Positions 36,805 through 48,666 of a stretch of DNA of 61,747 bases are shown here, in pieces. The position numbers and the translations under genes are program-made. The notes beneath the pieces were generated by a model. That model had not been told where the DNA came from, ran no database searches, and was given only the letters and a program-made list of their open reading frames with translations. Numbering within the stretch: the stretch's first letter is position 1; each line of letters starts with the position of its first letter. The stretch lies in contig CABFPE010000199.1 in NCBI GenBank assembly GCA_900660155.1, forward strand, positions 739,579 to 801,325, given 5' to 3'. This stretch comes from Hofstenia miamia (Eukaryota; Xenacoelomorpha; Acoela; Hofsteniidae).

Positions 36805-37943
36805 GTGAGTAATTTTCCTTCTATTTTGCAAAACCACTTCACTAAGTTAGTGCCAGTAATGAAAATGGTGAGTTTTGAGGTAACTTGTTTGAAAATCAAT
36901 TTCTAACTTTTACATTTATCGAATAAATTGTTTATTTGTTGAATTGGAGTCTATAGCAACTACTTTCTTATTTAGGAAAACATTAATTCAGTACGAAAAT
37001 CCCTTCTTGCATATTAATCAATAATCTGCTTATTTAAACAATCTGTCAAACTTACTTTCACTACAATAGACCAATATCGTTTCCCTAACTATTTATTATT
37101 TTAGCTGTTCAACGGTGCGTGCTATAAACTTCGTTACTGTATTTTTGTATGTTTTCGATTGTGAAAATCACGTCATATCGTGCCTTAGCGTAGGTGCAAG
37201 TTTTGCTGAAGCATTTATGACTAGTTAACTCTAAATTTCCAGTAAATGTTTTTTATAAGCAACTCAGTTCCTAAAGGCAAATAAACAAGGCTGAAAATTT
37301 CTACGCGTAAACAACCACCATTTTCTAAACATGTAAATACAATGTCTAGCAATGAATCTCAAATGACACTGCCTACAGTGCAATGCGATATCAAAATGTT
37401 TTCGACACACATTCTAAAATTGCACTCATTACCTTAAACAGCTTGGGCATTTTTGAAAATTTTTTGTTATCCCTTATCCGCGACCTGGTTCTGTCCCATC
37501 AATGGAATTTGGGAGATTTTTGTGCATATCAAGAAACAGTCAAAGTTCTTTGTTGGTTCGAGGGGTTCAAAACCTTATAAATGCGTTAACGTTAGGTTTG
37601 GAGAGAATTTAAATATTTTTAAAAAATCCAAAATTTTCAATGAATAATAGTTAATATTTTCAACTACTTCAACCACAGCATTGCGTTTGAATAGGAGTTG
37701 TCAACATTGCATTAAAACATGTTCCCCAATACCATGTCAACGCCTTATGATTTTCAAATTGCCTAATATGCTTGGCGAAAATTCTTTGTAAATATGGAAA
37801 ACGATTTGTCCTTTTAAATGGATAGGCTGTTTAAGGTTAAGATTTACATTTTCCTCTGAACACTGCTTTTTATAGCCTGACACATGAGTTGCTTCTAACA
37901 AAAACTGCCATGAATTTATAATAGGCATTTCATGTATTTTTAG

Positions 37944-38013
37944 GCTTCATCGTTCAGTAGCATTACTGATTCAACGATGTCCCTCAATATAATCACAGTC
38001 ACATTATCCATGG
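37944..38013 (+). CDS. DVL: Dishevelled exon, start of PDZ domain
   Basis: Acceptor TTTTTAG and donor GTGAGT. Encodes ASSFSSITDSTMSLNIITVT then LSM. SSFSSITDSTMSLNIITVTL is nearly identical to vertebrate Dvl and opens the first beta strand of the PDZ domain. One leftover base pairs with the next exon. Confidence 0.98.
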
Positions 38014-38055
38014 GTGAGTAAATTGGTAGCCGCTATATCGTTAATTCTCTTTTAG

Positions 38056-38143
38056 ATAATACCAGTTTCCTTGGAATCAGTATTGTTGGAACTACACATA
38101 AACAGGGTGATGGCGGAATATATGTAGGAACAATCATGCCAGG
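38056..38143 (+). CDS. DVL: Dishevelled exon, PDZ ligand-binding loop
   Basis: Encodes D, then NTSFLGISIVGTTHKQGDGG and IYVGTIMP. FLGISIVG is the carboxylate-binding loop and second strand of the Dvl PDZ domain, the groove that binds Frizzled and other partners. The extra variability at TTHKQ replaces the QSNER-type loop of vertebrates. Two bases carry over to the next exon. The intron before it is only 42 bases, unusually short for this gene. Confidence 0.98.
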
Positions 38144-38237
38144 GTGAGTATTCGATTTCATTTACATTAATAATTCTTGATGAAGAAGACACATTATTTT
38201 TGCAAATTTATTGGTCATTTAACTGTTGAATATTTAG

Positions 38238-38366
38238 TGGTGCTGTAGCACAAGATGGTAGGATTGAACCTGGCGATATGATTCTCCAAGTCAATGACGT
38301 ATCATTTGAAAACATGGCTAATGATGACGCTGTCACTGTACTCAGAGACGTAGTTAATCGGCCTGG
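38238..38366 (+). CDS. DVL: Dishevelled exon, PDZ core
   Basis: Encodes [20 protein letters not shown], then [20 protein letters not shown] and NRPG. [21 protein letters not shown] and NM-x-NDDAV-x-VLRD are hallmark Dvl PDZ sequences covering strands 3-5 and the second helix that lines the peptide groove. Donor GTATGA; the following intron is only 43 bases. Confidence 0.98.
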
Positions 38367-38409
38367 GTATGATTCCTCATTCATGTCTTAGTGTTATTGG
38401 TTTATTTAG

Positions 38410-38621
38410 GCCAGTCAAATTAGTTGTAGCAAAATGTTGGAATCCAAACCCTCGATCATTCTTCACTCTGCCGAAGAATGATCCCATCAGACCGATAGAT
38501 CCTAGCTCCTGGCTCGAAGCCTCTAGAATGGCCAACCGCAATAACGGTCCTACCAGTCCACAATATGGTTCGGCTCCTTCAGAGACATCATCACAGTTTA
38601 CTTCCATTCCGGACAGTGAGC
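38410..38621 (+). CDS. DVL: Dishevelled exon, PDZ end and hinge
   Basis: Encodes [20 protein letters not shown], then [20 protein letters not shown] and a Ser/Pro/Thr-rich tail ending [13 protein letters not shown] completes the last PDZ strand. The P-x-x-x-FTLP-[KR]-N-[ED]-PI-[RQ]-PIDP-x-[AS]-W motif is specific to the Dvl hinge after the PDZ domain. Donor CGTAAGT with one base carried over. Confidence 0.97.
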
Positions 38622-41484
38622 GTAAGTTCTTATTTTCGTCTGGTTTAACTAATAAATTCTGAGTATTTGATATAAAATGCAATATGAGTAAAGACAAAAT
38701 CTGACCAACTGAATTTAAGGAATTGATGGGAATCATCCGATATTATGGAGGAGGCCGATCACTACCAATTCATTAACGTGTTTGTTTAGAAAATGTACGA
38801 ATATTGAGCATATAGCTGATGCGTAAAACAAATGGGTTTGCTTTTGCATATCCGAAAGAAATTGTCACCTTAATAGGTCTCGTAAATGTATATGATGTAT
38901 ATATTTTATTAACAAAGTTGTATAGAATAGAGGAACGTCAGATTGATTGACGTTTTATCGAAATAATAAATTTTCAATCTGCCATCTGGTATGTGTTTTG
39001 CGCATGCTTCGTTAGCAAATAAATCTTATTTTAAACTAGAATGAGTTTGTGTCAAAGTACGCAATAGAAAATGCATAAACATTTTGAGTTTTCGTTTTTA
39101 CTCTTTAATGATAAAATTATATTGTATGAAATTACTATTTGGTCATCTATAATATATTTGAAAAAATCCATATAGTATATATTTTAAAGCACTAGTTTCA
39201 AACCTTATAATGCCTTACTTCTCAAGTGTTTAATACTGTATTACAAACATGGACGAAGGCAATTTTTTCTTTGACAAGTTTAGACTTGTCATTCGCTTTC
39301 TGGAAGAAACGCAGCTCTCAGATTTCGGCTTAACAAAATATTGACCAAGTGAGCAATCTAGCTATGCGTTCGAGGTGTTGTTTTGCTTTTGATATTTTAA
39401 ACCTATTATATCTGCACTAAATCAATATTTTGTTACCTATTTTAAGCTGACTTTGCAAATAATCAACTTAAATAGCTTTCAATATCACGCACGCACTCTA
39501 TCCGGACGAATTCAATTTATTATTGATTGAAATTCAACTAGGTTTTTGTAGTTGATCACAATATTTATTAATGACTTAACTCATTCCTTTCCACATGAGA
39601 TCATCTAGAAAACCTGTTTATACTTTGTTACTAGCAATTAGTTTCATAAAAAACTTCTTTATCCAAGATCTATTTATTATATCATTTTGAAATGCTTTCA
39701 TAAATGTATATTGGGAAAACTTCAAATCTTATTTCATTTGAGAATTATAATGACCATTAAAAGAGACCCTACTAGCTTATAATTATGTAATACATGAAAG
39801 AATGTGTGATAAATGACATCCTTATTTCTAAAACATTTAAAATTCACTGAAGGACTAATCTAACAAGTTAAATATTAAAATGAAAATTTACAATTATTGG
39901 TCGCTTGTTCCATTTTATAATAATTTTAACTAAATCTTCATGATGCCTGCAATCTTTTTAGTAATAGCATTAGGAATATTTTAATGTTCTATGAGTCTAT
40001 GACTTAATGCCTCTTCCATTGTATAATTACTGATTGTGTTGTAATTTAATATGTAATATCGACGTGTTACGGTTAATAATCGTGGTAATTTACTATTTTA
40101 ATTGTACGTGTTATTTTTTCATTATAACAGTATTTTCAAAATGTTACGCATTTTGCAGTATTGATATATCCTTTTCATTTTAATGTGAATGAAAACTTTC
40201 AAAGGCGTCTTCCAAATTGTTTAACATGGCGCTGTCTATTCACCATATCCAGTGTGCAAATTGTAAAGTGTTATCAAATTATTTTGTAGACTTGCTATTC
40301 CTGCTCCCTGACTAATTATAATCATTCTGCATTTAGATATTCCGCGATTGTTTATCTTAGACTCAGACACTTTATTTAGACTTAAAATTCGCCTTTAGAA
40401 TGCTAAAACTTTGTTTTAGTCACTCTTTGCTATATGCATTAGATCACAAAAGCCAAACTTTCTATTCTTTATTGCAATATATGGAATGGAGGCAACCAAA
40501 AGTCAATAGTCTTACAATTTTAAATTTATAGTGGATTAATGCACAATTGCAACCAATAAGATGTAGCTAGGCAGGTGGATGAGCAGATTTAGTTTGAATA
40601 TCCCAACTTTTGAATGTAGAGAGGAGCTCCTCCAAAATTACAAAATGCTTTGCCCCACAGACCTTTGAAAAATACTTAGTTGCATACTATAAGGGTTCTG
40701 TTCAAATTTGATTCAAAATTGACTGTTTTCAATACTTTATCACATTTTGAGGTCAACTTTAAAGGCGAGAATTGTTGTTTTAAGGTATGTAAGGTCAACT
40801 ATTTCACTTCACAATCATTTCGATAAAAATTGCTAGTGTTTTACGGTTCCCAAAAACGGTTCTGCTAAAAACCGAAAATTCGTTTTTAAGTTTTTTTGGT
40901 TCAGGTCCTGTTTTGAGTAAAAACCGCGGTTTCGGTATTTTTCGGTATGCCACCGAGCCTTAAAAATCACCGATGCTCAGTTCTTAATTTCTTTAAAAAT
41001 TTTAAATCTTCAAAATTATTTCACAATTTTTTTTTCGATGTTGATAAATTTGTTCGTTATTAATATCTTTCATTCCAGTTTTTTGTTTTGTGTGAGAGCA
41101 GCTTAGATGCCAAATTTGGAAAATTGCAACTCAATGCTTACATTCTTCGTTTAAGACTAACTAACCTCCAAGTCATTTTTATTAACAATCGTTATATAAC
41201 TATCGGATACATTTTATTCATAGCTTAGTTTACTTTAAAGGTTATATAACTTTATTGAATTCTTTATTCATATTTTATTAAATTTAGTTAAATAAAAATT
41301 ACTGTCTGTGTTGACTTATGTATTGGTTACATCATAGTACATTTTACATAAAATGTAATGTATAACTAACACATGATCTTTAAGCTATCTCTAAATATAT
41401 TGCCTTTGAGGTATGTGAAGTTTTTGTTCTTGTTTTATTTTTGGCATTGTTTTCAAACTCACCTTGCTTTATTGTTTATTTTAG
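38622..41484. other. Dvl intron with a hAT-like relic
   Basis: AT-rich intron. The only structured feature is at 40,838-40,967: TAGTGTTTTACGGTTCCC at the left and CGGTATGCCACCGAGCCTT at the right. It resembles the TAGTGCTCGGCGGTATACCG ends of the hAT element at 18,723-19,206, so a decayed relative is likely. Confidence 0.5.
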
Positions 41485-41721
41485 GACCCTTAATTTATCC
41501 TCCAATCCCAGGCGCGGAAAGAGGAGAAGCCAATAATGCGTATCATGCCACAAACATCCCTCCTCCGCCACCTGGACTCAACGTCTCAGATAGCAACCTT
41601 GACAAATTAACAGTCAACTCCGATATCCATGCTATCATACGTGCAATGCAACAGCCGGGCTTTGGTCTGGAAATCAAAGACAGAATGTGGCTTAAAATTA
41701 CCATTCCAAATGCATTTTTAG
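41485..41721 (+). CDS. DVL: Dishevelled exon, PDZ-DEP linker and DEP start
   Basis: The first two bases complete an Arg codon. It encodes a Pro-rich linker (NIPPPPPGL) and then [41 protein letters not shown]-x-[ST]-D-x-x-x-I-[VI]-[RK]-AM, followed by GLE-[VI]-[RK][13 protein letters not shown][LI], is the N-terminal half of the Dvl DEP domain, which recruits Dvl to Frizzled at the membrane. One base carries over. Confidence 0.98.
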
Positions 41722-41937
41722 GTATCTAGTCATATAAATGTAATTTATGTAATTATTCATTACATTATTCTTTCAAATATTTGAGGTTCTTTCATCATTA
41801 GAGCCAAGATTTTAAGCTAATTTAGGTTTCAAAAATGCTATTTTAGGTAAATTGAAAAATATGTCAATTACGAAACTAAATTATAAAAAACTGAATTATA
41901 AATCAATAAAAATACAAAAAAGCTAAACATCACCGTT

Positions 41938-43735
41938 TTAATATAAAACCATAAGCTTTTCTATGTTTTCGATTCTTAAGCTTTGGCGATTTTTGGAAAA
42001 TAGATTTCCAAAACTGCTAAAGCTGCTGTCCACGTCAACTGATGTTATAGGAGCAAACTGAAAATTGACGATTTCATCAGTTTGTGGGTGCATTGGTAAT
42101 TCCGCTTGCTCCTCATTCAATGTATTAGCTATATTCAGCAGTATCTTGAACCCAGAGTTTTTCGTTAGGACAGAGTCAAGTTTCTCTTTTATTACACCTG
42201 TAATAGCTTTCGACGAGCTGAAATTTTCAATAACTTTCTTAACAACCGCAATGCTCGAGCTAAGCCGCATACCCGTGACCTCCAGTTAAGTAATGCTAGT
42301 TGGTATAATTGCAAAGTTGGCTTTAATAAAAGCTAAATCTATTTTCACCTCGGGAAAATCGAAGATTTCTTTTACACGGAAAAAAATTCGGCATAAGCAT
42401 TAAAATTGTCCGCATACTAAATATCAGCATCTATCCACNGGGGGGGGGGGGGCAATCCCCTTTGGTCCTTAACCATTTACTGCATAATTTATTTTTAATG
42501 CATCGTACTTTTTCATTTTTAACAATAGTAAAAATAACAAATTAACTCATTTTAGATCAGAATTATTATTTTTTATTATATTCATAATTAGAGAACAAAT
42601 TCGCCGTTTATGCATACAAACGTAAAAAATATATATGTTTCCAGCAGTTAAATTTGTTCATAAATACATTGAAGTTTATACATTCTCTAACCTTTATTGC
42701 CGATGAATATATTCTTTTATAAAACGAACTGATTAAACAGGAAGAACTATAAGTTGCTAAAATTTTGGGAAAACCCCTAGAAATTATATTACACACGCAA
42801 CATGAATATATGTGACTAAATATTGTAAAACAGTGTATTTGAATAAGCGGACGAATTCGTCCTTATATGCAGTAGAGGGTTAAATGCTTTTGTGCGACGA
42901 GGTGTTTTAACAAAATCTTCCCTTCTCCAATTAATAAATCCACGTTTTTGGAAATGTTGCGAACTTTTTCCGCCCTGCGATGCAGCCCGTTGGCTAAGCA
43001 TGTAACAGAGATAAGTCTTGGCAGAAGTGTTGATAAACTTTTCATGCATTTCACCATATTATAAGGAGCAGCATCAGACATTCCCAACATAGCCTTGTTA
43101 TATTGTAAGAATTTGCAAGCTTTCCATAATATACTGAGCAACGGTAGAGTGATTCACTTTTTCAAGTTCTTTAACAGACAACAGCATGGGTTCAACAAAA
43201 TTCTTCTCGCAATGAAGCTACTAACAGATTAACAATATATCGATTTTGAGTATCAGTTGTTTCATCTACGATGAAATAGATACAGTCTGTTTCGATTTTA
43301 TTTCTTATTGATTGTAGTTTTTTCGTGTAGTTTTTTCGTATAAATTGCGGGCTTGAAATTTTTTCGGACTATTGATTCATCAGGTACAGGGAAGTGGGTA
43401 TATTTGGTAAAGAAATGAGAGAAGTTACGAATTTGACGTTTTCAAAAGGTATTTTTAGCAGAAACCATTGCCTAAGCCAGGTAATTGTAAAAATCTGACG
43501 TTTTGTTTATTGCTGGAACTGCTTGATGCAAATTTGGCTATCGAGATGCGCTATGTTGCCGTAGTCTTTTGTTAGTACTGGAATACAAATATTGTTTCAT
43601 ATTACTTTTGTGAGTACACTTAAAGTTGAATGTACAAATTTTGCAATACGTAGAAACATAACTAAGTGCATTTCCATGTTCAATATTTCGTAATGTAACA
43701 GTCAAGTTAAACTTTGCTCTGCCCATTACTAACTA
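41938..43735 (-). pseudogene. hAT (CGGBP1-like) transposase pseudogene
   Basis: Pieces on the minus strand lie in protein order. At 43,538-43,726 is a BED-like zinc-finger start (MGRAKFNLTV, then YCKICTFNFKCTHKSN). Near 43,240-43,290 is YFIVDETTD followed by NRYIVNLLVA. At 42,816-43,141 is SDAAPYNMVKCMKSLSTLLP, ISVTCLANGLHR and a NVDLLIGEGK segment. At 41,938-42,289 is FAPITSVDVDSSFSSF followed by FSKNRQSL, the C-terminal dimerisation (hATC) block. Together these match the hAT-derived family that includes vertebrate CGGBP1. Stops, frameshifts and an insertion carrying a G run and one N (42,300-42,810) break it. It is inserted antisense in the Dvl intron. Confidence 0.75.
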
Positions 43736-44542
43736 AAAGTAGTACAAGGTAATATTAAATGATATAATATCATCGGTTTAGGTGGCTAAAAGGTGGTTTA
43801 GGTTTGGTAGGTGGAATCTGGGCCTTAGTCATCGTTATCGAAAATAAACCTTTTTTAAACTTATTATTCCTAATAAAAGTTTGAAAAAAATTATTACTAG
43901 TGTTTATATAAAGAATGAGTAAATTGAATTTTAAATTAGTTTTAATATTTCATTTAAGCAGCTCGTTAAAGCTGTGAAAATGATACCACAAATAACGCCT
44001 TTGTATACAGTGACGGATTCGAGGGGTATGGGAGGTATGCATTCGCCCCACCACAGTATAACATAATTTATTTCCGTTCAAAGTTTCACATAGCTTTTGC
44101 AACTTCTAATTCCTCTATCGACTATTATCTCCATGCTATTTAACTAAATTTAACTGGTATATCCCAGTAATCATTGTATTTCATTGAATTAATGAGTTTA
44201 ATTTTTTAATCATTCTCCACCGTTCAAAACCAGTTAGCATGTATACCTTTACAGATAATCTCCTCGAGTAAAGCTTGATTTTAGTCAATGTTCTTTTAAT
44301 TTTACTGTGTTTAAACCTGGTAGTGTTAATTGATAATAAAATAATGTAAAGATGTATTCATTTAAGTGTAACCATTACCTTTTATCACTATTTTACACAG
44401 ACCAATGAATCTTGAATCATAAATTTGAAAAATGTGTTTTGACAATGTTAAATTAGTGTTTATTTTCACTGAAACTTCTCTAAGTTAGAAACATAGCATA
44501 GGAATGTGCATTTGCAATACTTATAGTAAAAGTTCCCTGCAA

Positions 44543-44589
<47 letters not shown>

Positions 44590-44954
44590 CACCGGCTATA
44601 GTCCAATGGCTTGATTGGGGCATTTTGTGGCTTATTAGATGTTTGATTGTTTATTCGTATAATTCTGAAATAATATATTTGCGCCGTTCAGTTATCAGTT
44701 TATTTACTTTGTCTTTTGACACATCTGGCCTCTTTAGAAACCATTTTGAATTATAATTGATTGAGTATGTCTACAAATGAGTGCTTTAGGCTGTGTTTCC
44801 ACTACATTTATTTTTCGGTTAACTTAAAATCTAAAAATCATTACATTGAGTTGGAATTTGAGATTATCACTCAAAAAATCGTGTAATCCGTTCATCAACT
44901 TTGATTAGCCTTAAGTTAATTTCTGGTTTGGCTTATACCATAAATTTTCCATTC

Positions 44955-47059
44955 TTAACAGTTAGAAGCGGTTTACTTTTTTACTACGTGGACACGGTTT
45001 GGGGTACTTTTTGTACCCCACAGATATTATTGAATAATACAAATAGTTTATTGCTTAAAAAAGTTTTACAAAGATGCGAGTTACACAAAACAGTTTCTCA
45101 TTTGATCAAATGAAGCATAATCTGATATTCAGCTTTCTTATGTTCTTTTGAGAGCCGACCCTGTCCAGCAATACTTCATCATCATAATTGACTCACTTAC
45201 ACCCTACGCAATATTTCGTAGGAATGAGCAATGGTGTAAGCAGGCCTAATTGTAACACGTATGTTGCGGGCCTACCAGTCCCTATTGGGCCACGGGCAGG
45301 ACCGAGGCGAAAAAATCATTATTGTGGGATGTGGAGGGGACTTGGCCAGAAATTCATGAACTACTGGTTGAAGTGAGGGCCAAAAGCCTTTGGCTACTTT
45401 TGCAAAAGAATTTATTTTAAATAATTTCCATTTCTATTATGAGTTTGTTTTACGGATTGTGTTCAATAAGACTTGTAATTAATATGGATTTTATTGTATT
45501 TCAATATAATTTGTTTGTTAACAGCTTTGATTGTTTTTAGTAAAATACGGACTATTTAACTAAAAATTGCAGGCCTAGGTTTGGCAATTAAGCCAAGTTG
45601 GACACGTCTGCCGAACTGGTCCAGACCAATTTTGAGACAGTACGTGAGCTGTGGATTTGGGTCAGGCTAAAAACAGCGAGCCTTTAGCTCTACAGCTTGG
45701 GTATAGAAAATTTTAAGGATTTTCTTAAATTTTCTAAGTAATTTAAAATACAAATTTATTAATAAATACAGATTTATTCTTTAACCAATCTTCCTGGAAT
45801 CAAATCATAAAAAACTATAAAGCTGCATTAAAAAGTCATGAAGACACTTTAGAATCCTAACTTTTTGCTAAAAAATTGTTTGAGTACTAATTGTAAAGGT
45901 AAAAGTATTGCCTGTTTTCATATGTCATGGTTCTGATAATGATGGCAAACTCTAGTCGTTCTTGGCTGCTATGAAGGAATGAAATCATACTTTTGAATTT
46001 ATTTTTCGAAACCTCCTACATAATGTTTTATACAAATGAGTATGCAAACGACTATGGCCTTAAGGATCTACCCTCTATACAAAAATTTCCCCCAATGTAC
46101 ACTTTGCAGTGGAATGCTAAATTTAATGATTATACCTACCAATAACTTTGTTTTAAATCCTTACCTCATTATATTAATCGTATCTAGTTATTTGAGCATA
46201 ATTTTGCCGGATCTAGCCACTGAAATGAAAAACAGTCCAGTCCACATCCTATCCATAATTGCAANNNNNNNNNNNNNNNNNNNNNNNNNNNNNNNNNNNN
46301 NNNNNNNNNNNNNNNNNNNGTCCAGTCCACATCCTATCCATAATTGCAAAGAAGAACCTTCATGCTAAATTTTCTCATTAATTCCATTCTATCTGATATA
46401 CATGTATCAATTTCGTAATATCAAATATTTTATCGTAAAATGCAAAAATGCTAGGCCTACTTCTTTTTCAAAAAGGTCGTATTATTGTTGAATATCCGTC
46501 TACAACAACTTTTGAAAGGTGTTTTTTGCAAATGAATATTCCAATATTTTTATTCATTTTGGAGCATCAGTAGATAAAATGTGGGTTTAGATATTACATG
46601 ATTAGCATTACCATTGAAAAGGGATCTACCATTAGGCTTTGCATCTGTCTTCAAAAAGGTTTCAATTTTGTTGACAATATTTGTTGATTATCAAGGCCTA
46701 CTATATAGAGGGCTGTGAAGTCAGTCATTCTAGAATACATTCTTAGACAAGGCTATCTGTTTATATAATTTAACTATAAAATATTGTGTAGCACACTACA
46801 TTTTTTAAGATGGAAGAGTCAATTTATTTAGTCAGAATGTCTGGGGTACAAAAAGTACCCCAAACTGTCTCTACGTAGTATACAACAATATTTCATGTCG
46901 TTGTGCTCAAATTATGTTGAAACTTTAAAATATAGTATTTCTATGATTTTCATGAAAAGTCAATCAATATAAATAAGTTTCATATAAATCTTTCCAAACT
47001 GTTGAAGAATTAAAAGCTCTGGGGTACTAAAAGTACCCCAAACCGTCGCTAACTGTTAA
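44955..47059. mobile_element. Transposase-less piggyBac element (2.1 kb)
   Basis: TTAA bounds both sides (44,955-44,958 and 47,056-47,059). The inverted ends read TTAACAGTTAGAAGCGGTTT and TTAACAGTTAGCGACGGTTT. The palindrome GGGGTACTTTTTGTACCCC occurs near the left end (45,001), inverted at 46,851, and again near the right end (47,022) with one change. The interior includes an N gap (46,265-46,319) and no recognisable transposase. The end sequence differs from the two other piggyBac families in the window. Confidence 0.85.
46235..46349. repeat. N gap (46,265-46,319) with identical 30-bp flanks
   Basis: The 30 bases before the gap (46,235-46,264) are identical to the 30 after it (46,320-46,349), starting GTCCAGTCCACATCC. 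The gap is therefore probably an unmerged overlap of two contigs, with no real sequence missing. Confidence 0.85.
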
Positions 47060-47505
47060 TAAACAACTATATTTTATAGAAAACATTTCAACTATTAAAT
47101 TAACTCTTTTCCAAAATTATTTCTTTGGATTTTAAGATCTACATTCTGCTTTCTTTTCCTGATAGTGATGGTGGTGTTCCAAAATGCAATCTTTCGAAAT
47201 TGCTCCTTATATTACTCTTAGCAATACTATTAAAGCATTTTTTCTAGTTCGACTGTTAATTAACTGCTACTGAGATGACTAATTAACAATCGTGTTTTAG
47301 ATTAATATCATTCTTTATATAGTTATTTTATTTTAAATGAAACCTTATTAGCTTTTAAAATGCAGTTCAAAGAGTTTATTCATTTAAACAGAAAAAAGTG
47401 ATGCAGAACAACATTTAAAAGTGTAAATTCAATGACTTTTTAATAACGAAATGAATGGAATTACTTTTCTTTCTAGCAACGTTTAGCATTTTATAATTTG
47501 GTATT

Positions 47506-47819
47506 CAGTTTTGGGGCCGTGCCTTGATTTTTTGAGCACGACACAAAAGGCCGCAGTGGGTCACAAGCACGGCATGAAAATCTATAAATTTTTCTTTGAA
47601 TGAAATGCTTTTGGCGAAAAATTTGTTCAATAGTTTAACAAATTGTTCAAGAAACAAAACTTACAATGATTTTAATATGTAAATTAATAGTTTTAGAAAA
47701 TCCAAATAACAAATGTATTTTAATGTAGGCACGAGCACAGCACTCGCACAAAATTTTCTGTAAAAATTGGCATGACACGAGCCCGGTACATTATTAAGCA
47801 CGGCATGGTTCCTACACTG
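47506..47819. mobile_element. Non-autonomous hAT element (314 bp)
   Basis: Ends begin CAGTTTTGGGGCCGTGCC and (inward from the right) CAGTGTAGGAACCATGCCG. A perfect 8-bp target duplication TTGGTATT lies at 47,498-47,505 and 47,820-47,827. Inner sequence repeats GAGCACG and GCACGGCATG blocks. No coding frame. Confidence 0.93.
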
Positions 47820-48131
47820 TTGGTATTATATTAAAATTTCGACTGTACATTTACGGTATGTTTTCAGTATCCAAGTCTTTTCCTTCTAATATTCACCAGC
47901 AAGTTGCATATGAAATAATTTGCGGGGTAAAATTTTGTCCAAAGCACATTCTTAGTGTTTCTCAGATGGTTCATTAGAATTCAATTCTTGAACATTCTAA
48001 CTGATTCTGGACAATTGCAAGTCATTTATGCAAAACAGTTGTAGTCCTTCAGTTTAGTTTTTTGTACAGAGAATTCAAATTTGCGATATTTGTTATGAAT
48101 TTTTGGTTATATTTTAGCATTTGTATTTTAG

Positions 48132-48305
48132 GGCATAATCTAGTGGATTGGCTTTTCGATCATCTTGATGGCTTCCCAGATAGACGAGAGGCTCGAAGAT
48201 TTGCCAACAAAATGTTGAAAGATGGTTTAATCAGACATACCACAGGAAAATTAAACTTTTCCGAACAGTGCTATTATGTATTCAATCAAGATTATCTAAT
48301 TTCAC
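48132..48305 (+). CDS. DVL: Dishevelled exon, C-terminal half of DEP
   Basis: Acceptor ATTTTAG and donor GTGAGT. Encodes [20 protein letters not shown], then [20 protein letters not shown] and [18 protein letters not shown]. The patterns VDWL-x-x-x-[VL]-[ED]-GFP-[ED]-RREAR, L-[IL]-RHT, K-[IL][10 protein letters not shown] are diagnostic of Dvl DEP. The basic cluster (RREARR) lies on the face used for lipid contact in the family. It carries one base to the exon at 49,854. Confidence 0.98.
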
Positions 48306-48556
48306 GTGAGTTTTTCTCTTTTACTATAGTAGTTACAAGCGCAAGTGGGTTGCAGGTTTAGCAGCTTACATAGAAGCAACCAAGTTAGTAATTGCCTCTT
48401 ACCGTGCATTATCTTCTAATTCGTGCATACATTTAGGAGAATTTGCAGGCTTACATAAGGAAATGTGATTATCTTCTATTTCCATAGCTATTTTTAAGAC
48501 ATTTTCATATTTTTTCATTAATTTCCATATCTTTTCAAGCTAATGCTACTTTTCAG

Positions 48557-48666
48557 CGTCTGCCGGACTAGAATTTATCCCCATGGATGTGGACCCATTT
48601 CAATCTTATGATATTTTTTATGGTATTCATGACTTCTATATTCATCGAAAAGAGATCTATGAGTAA
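48557..48666 (+). other. Candidate alternative terminal exon of Dvl
   Basis: A good acceptor (TACTTTTCAG) opens a frame in exactly the phase left by the DEP exon (one base carried). It reads SAGLEFIPMDVDPFQSYDIF, then YGIHDFYIHRKEIYE and a stop. GC content and composition are unlike the intron. No homology to the Dvl family is known to me, and the opposite strand also has a 61-codon frame, so a transposon fragment is an equal explanation. Confidence 0.25.

Larger units (their letters stand above)
41722..48131. other. Dvl intron inside the DEP domain (~6.4 kb)
   Basis: Holds a CGGBP1-like hAT pseudogene (41,938-43,735), a transposase-less piggyBac element (44,955-47,059) and a non-autonomous hAT (47,506-47,819), listed separately. 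An AT dinucleotide microsatellite of about 40 bases lies at 44,548-44,587. The remaining DNA is AT-rich and shows no gene. Confidence 0.7.

Noticed and set aside
36714..36899. Minus-strand frame over the Dvl basic exon
   Set aside because: Antisense shadow of the exon at 36,708-36,804, whose sense reading matches Dvl with good splice sites.
38377..38736. 119-codon minus-strand frame
   Set aside because: Antisense shadow of the Dvl exon 38,410-38,621.
45188..45376. 62-codon + frame with Pro/Gly-rich composition
   Set aside because: Lies within the 44,955-47,059 piggyBac element, shows no motif and has no splice or homology support.
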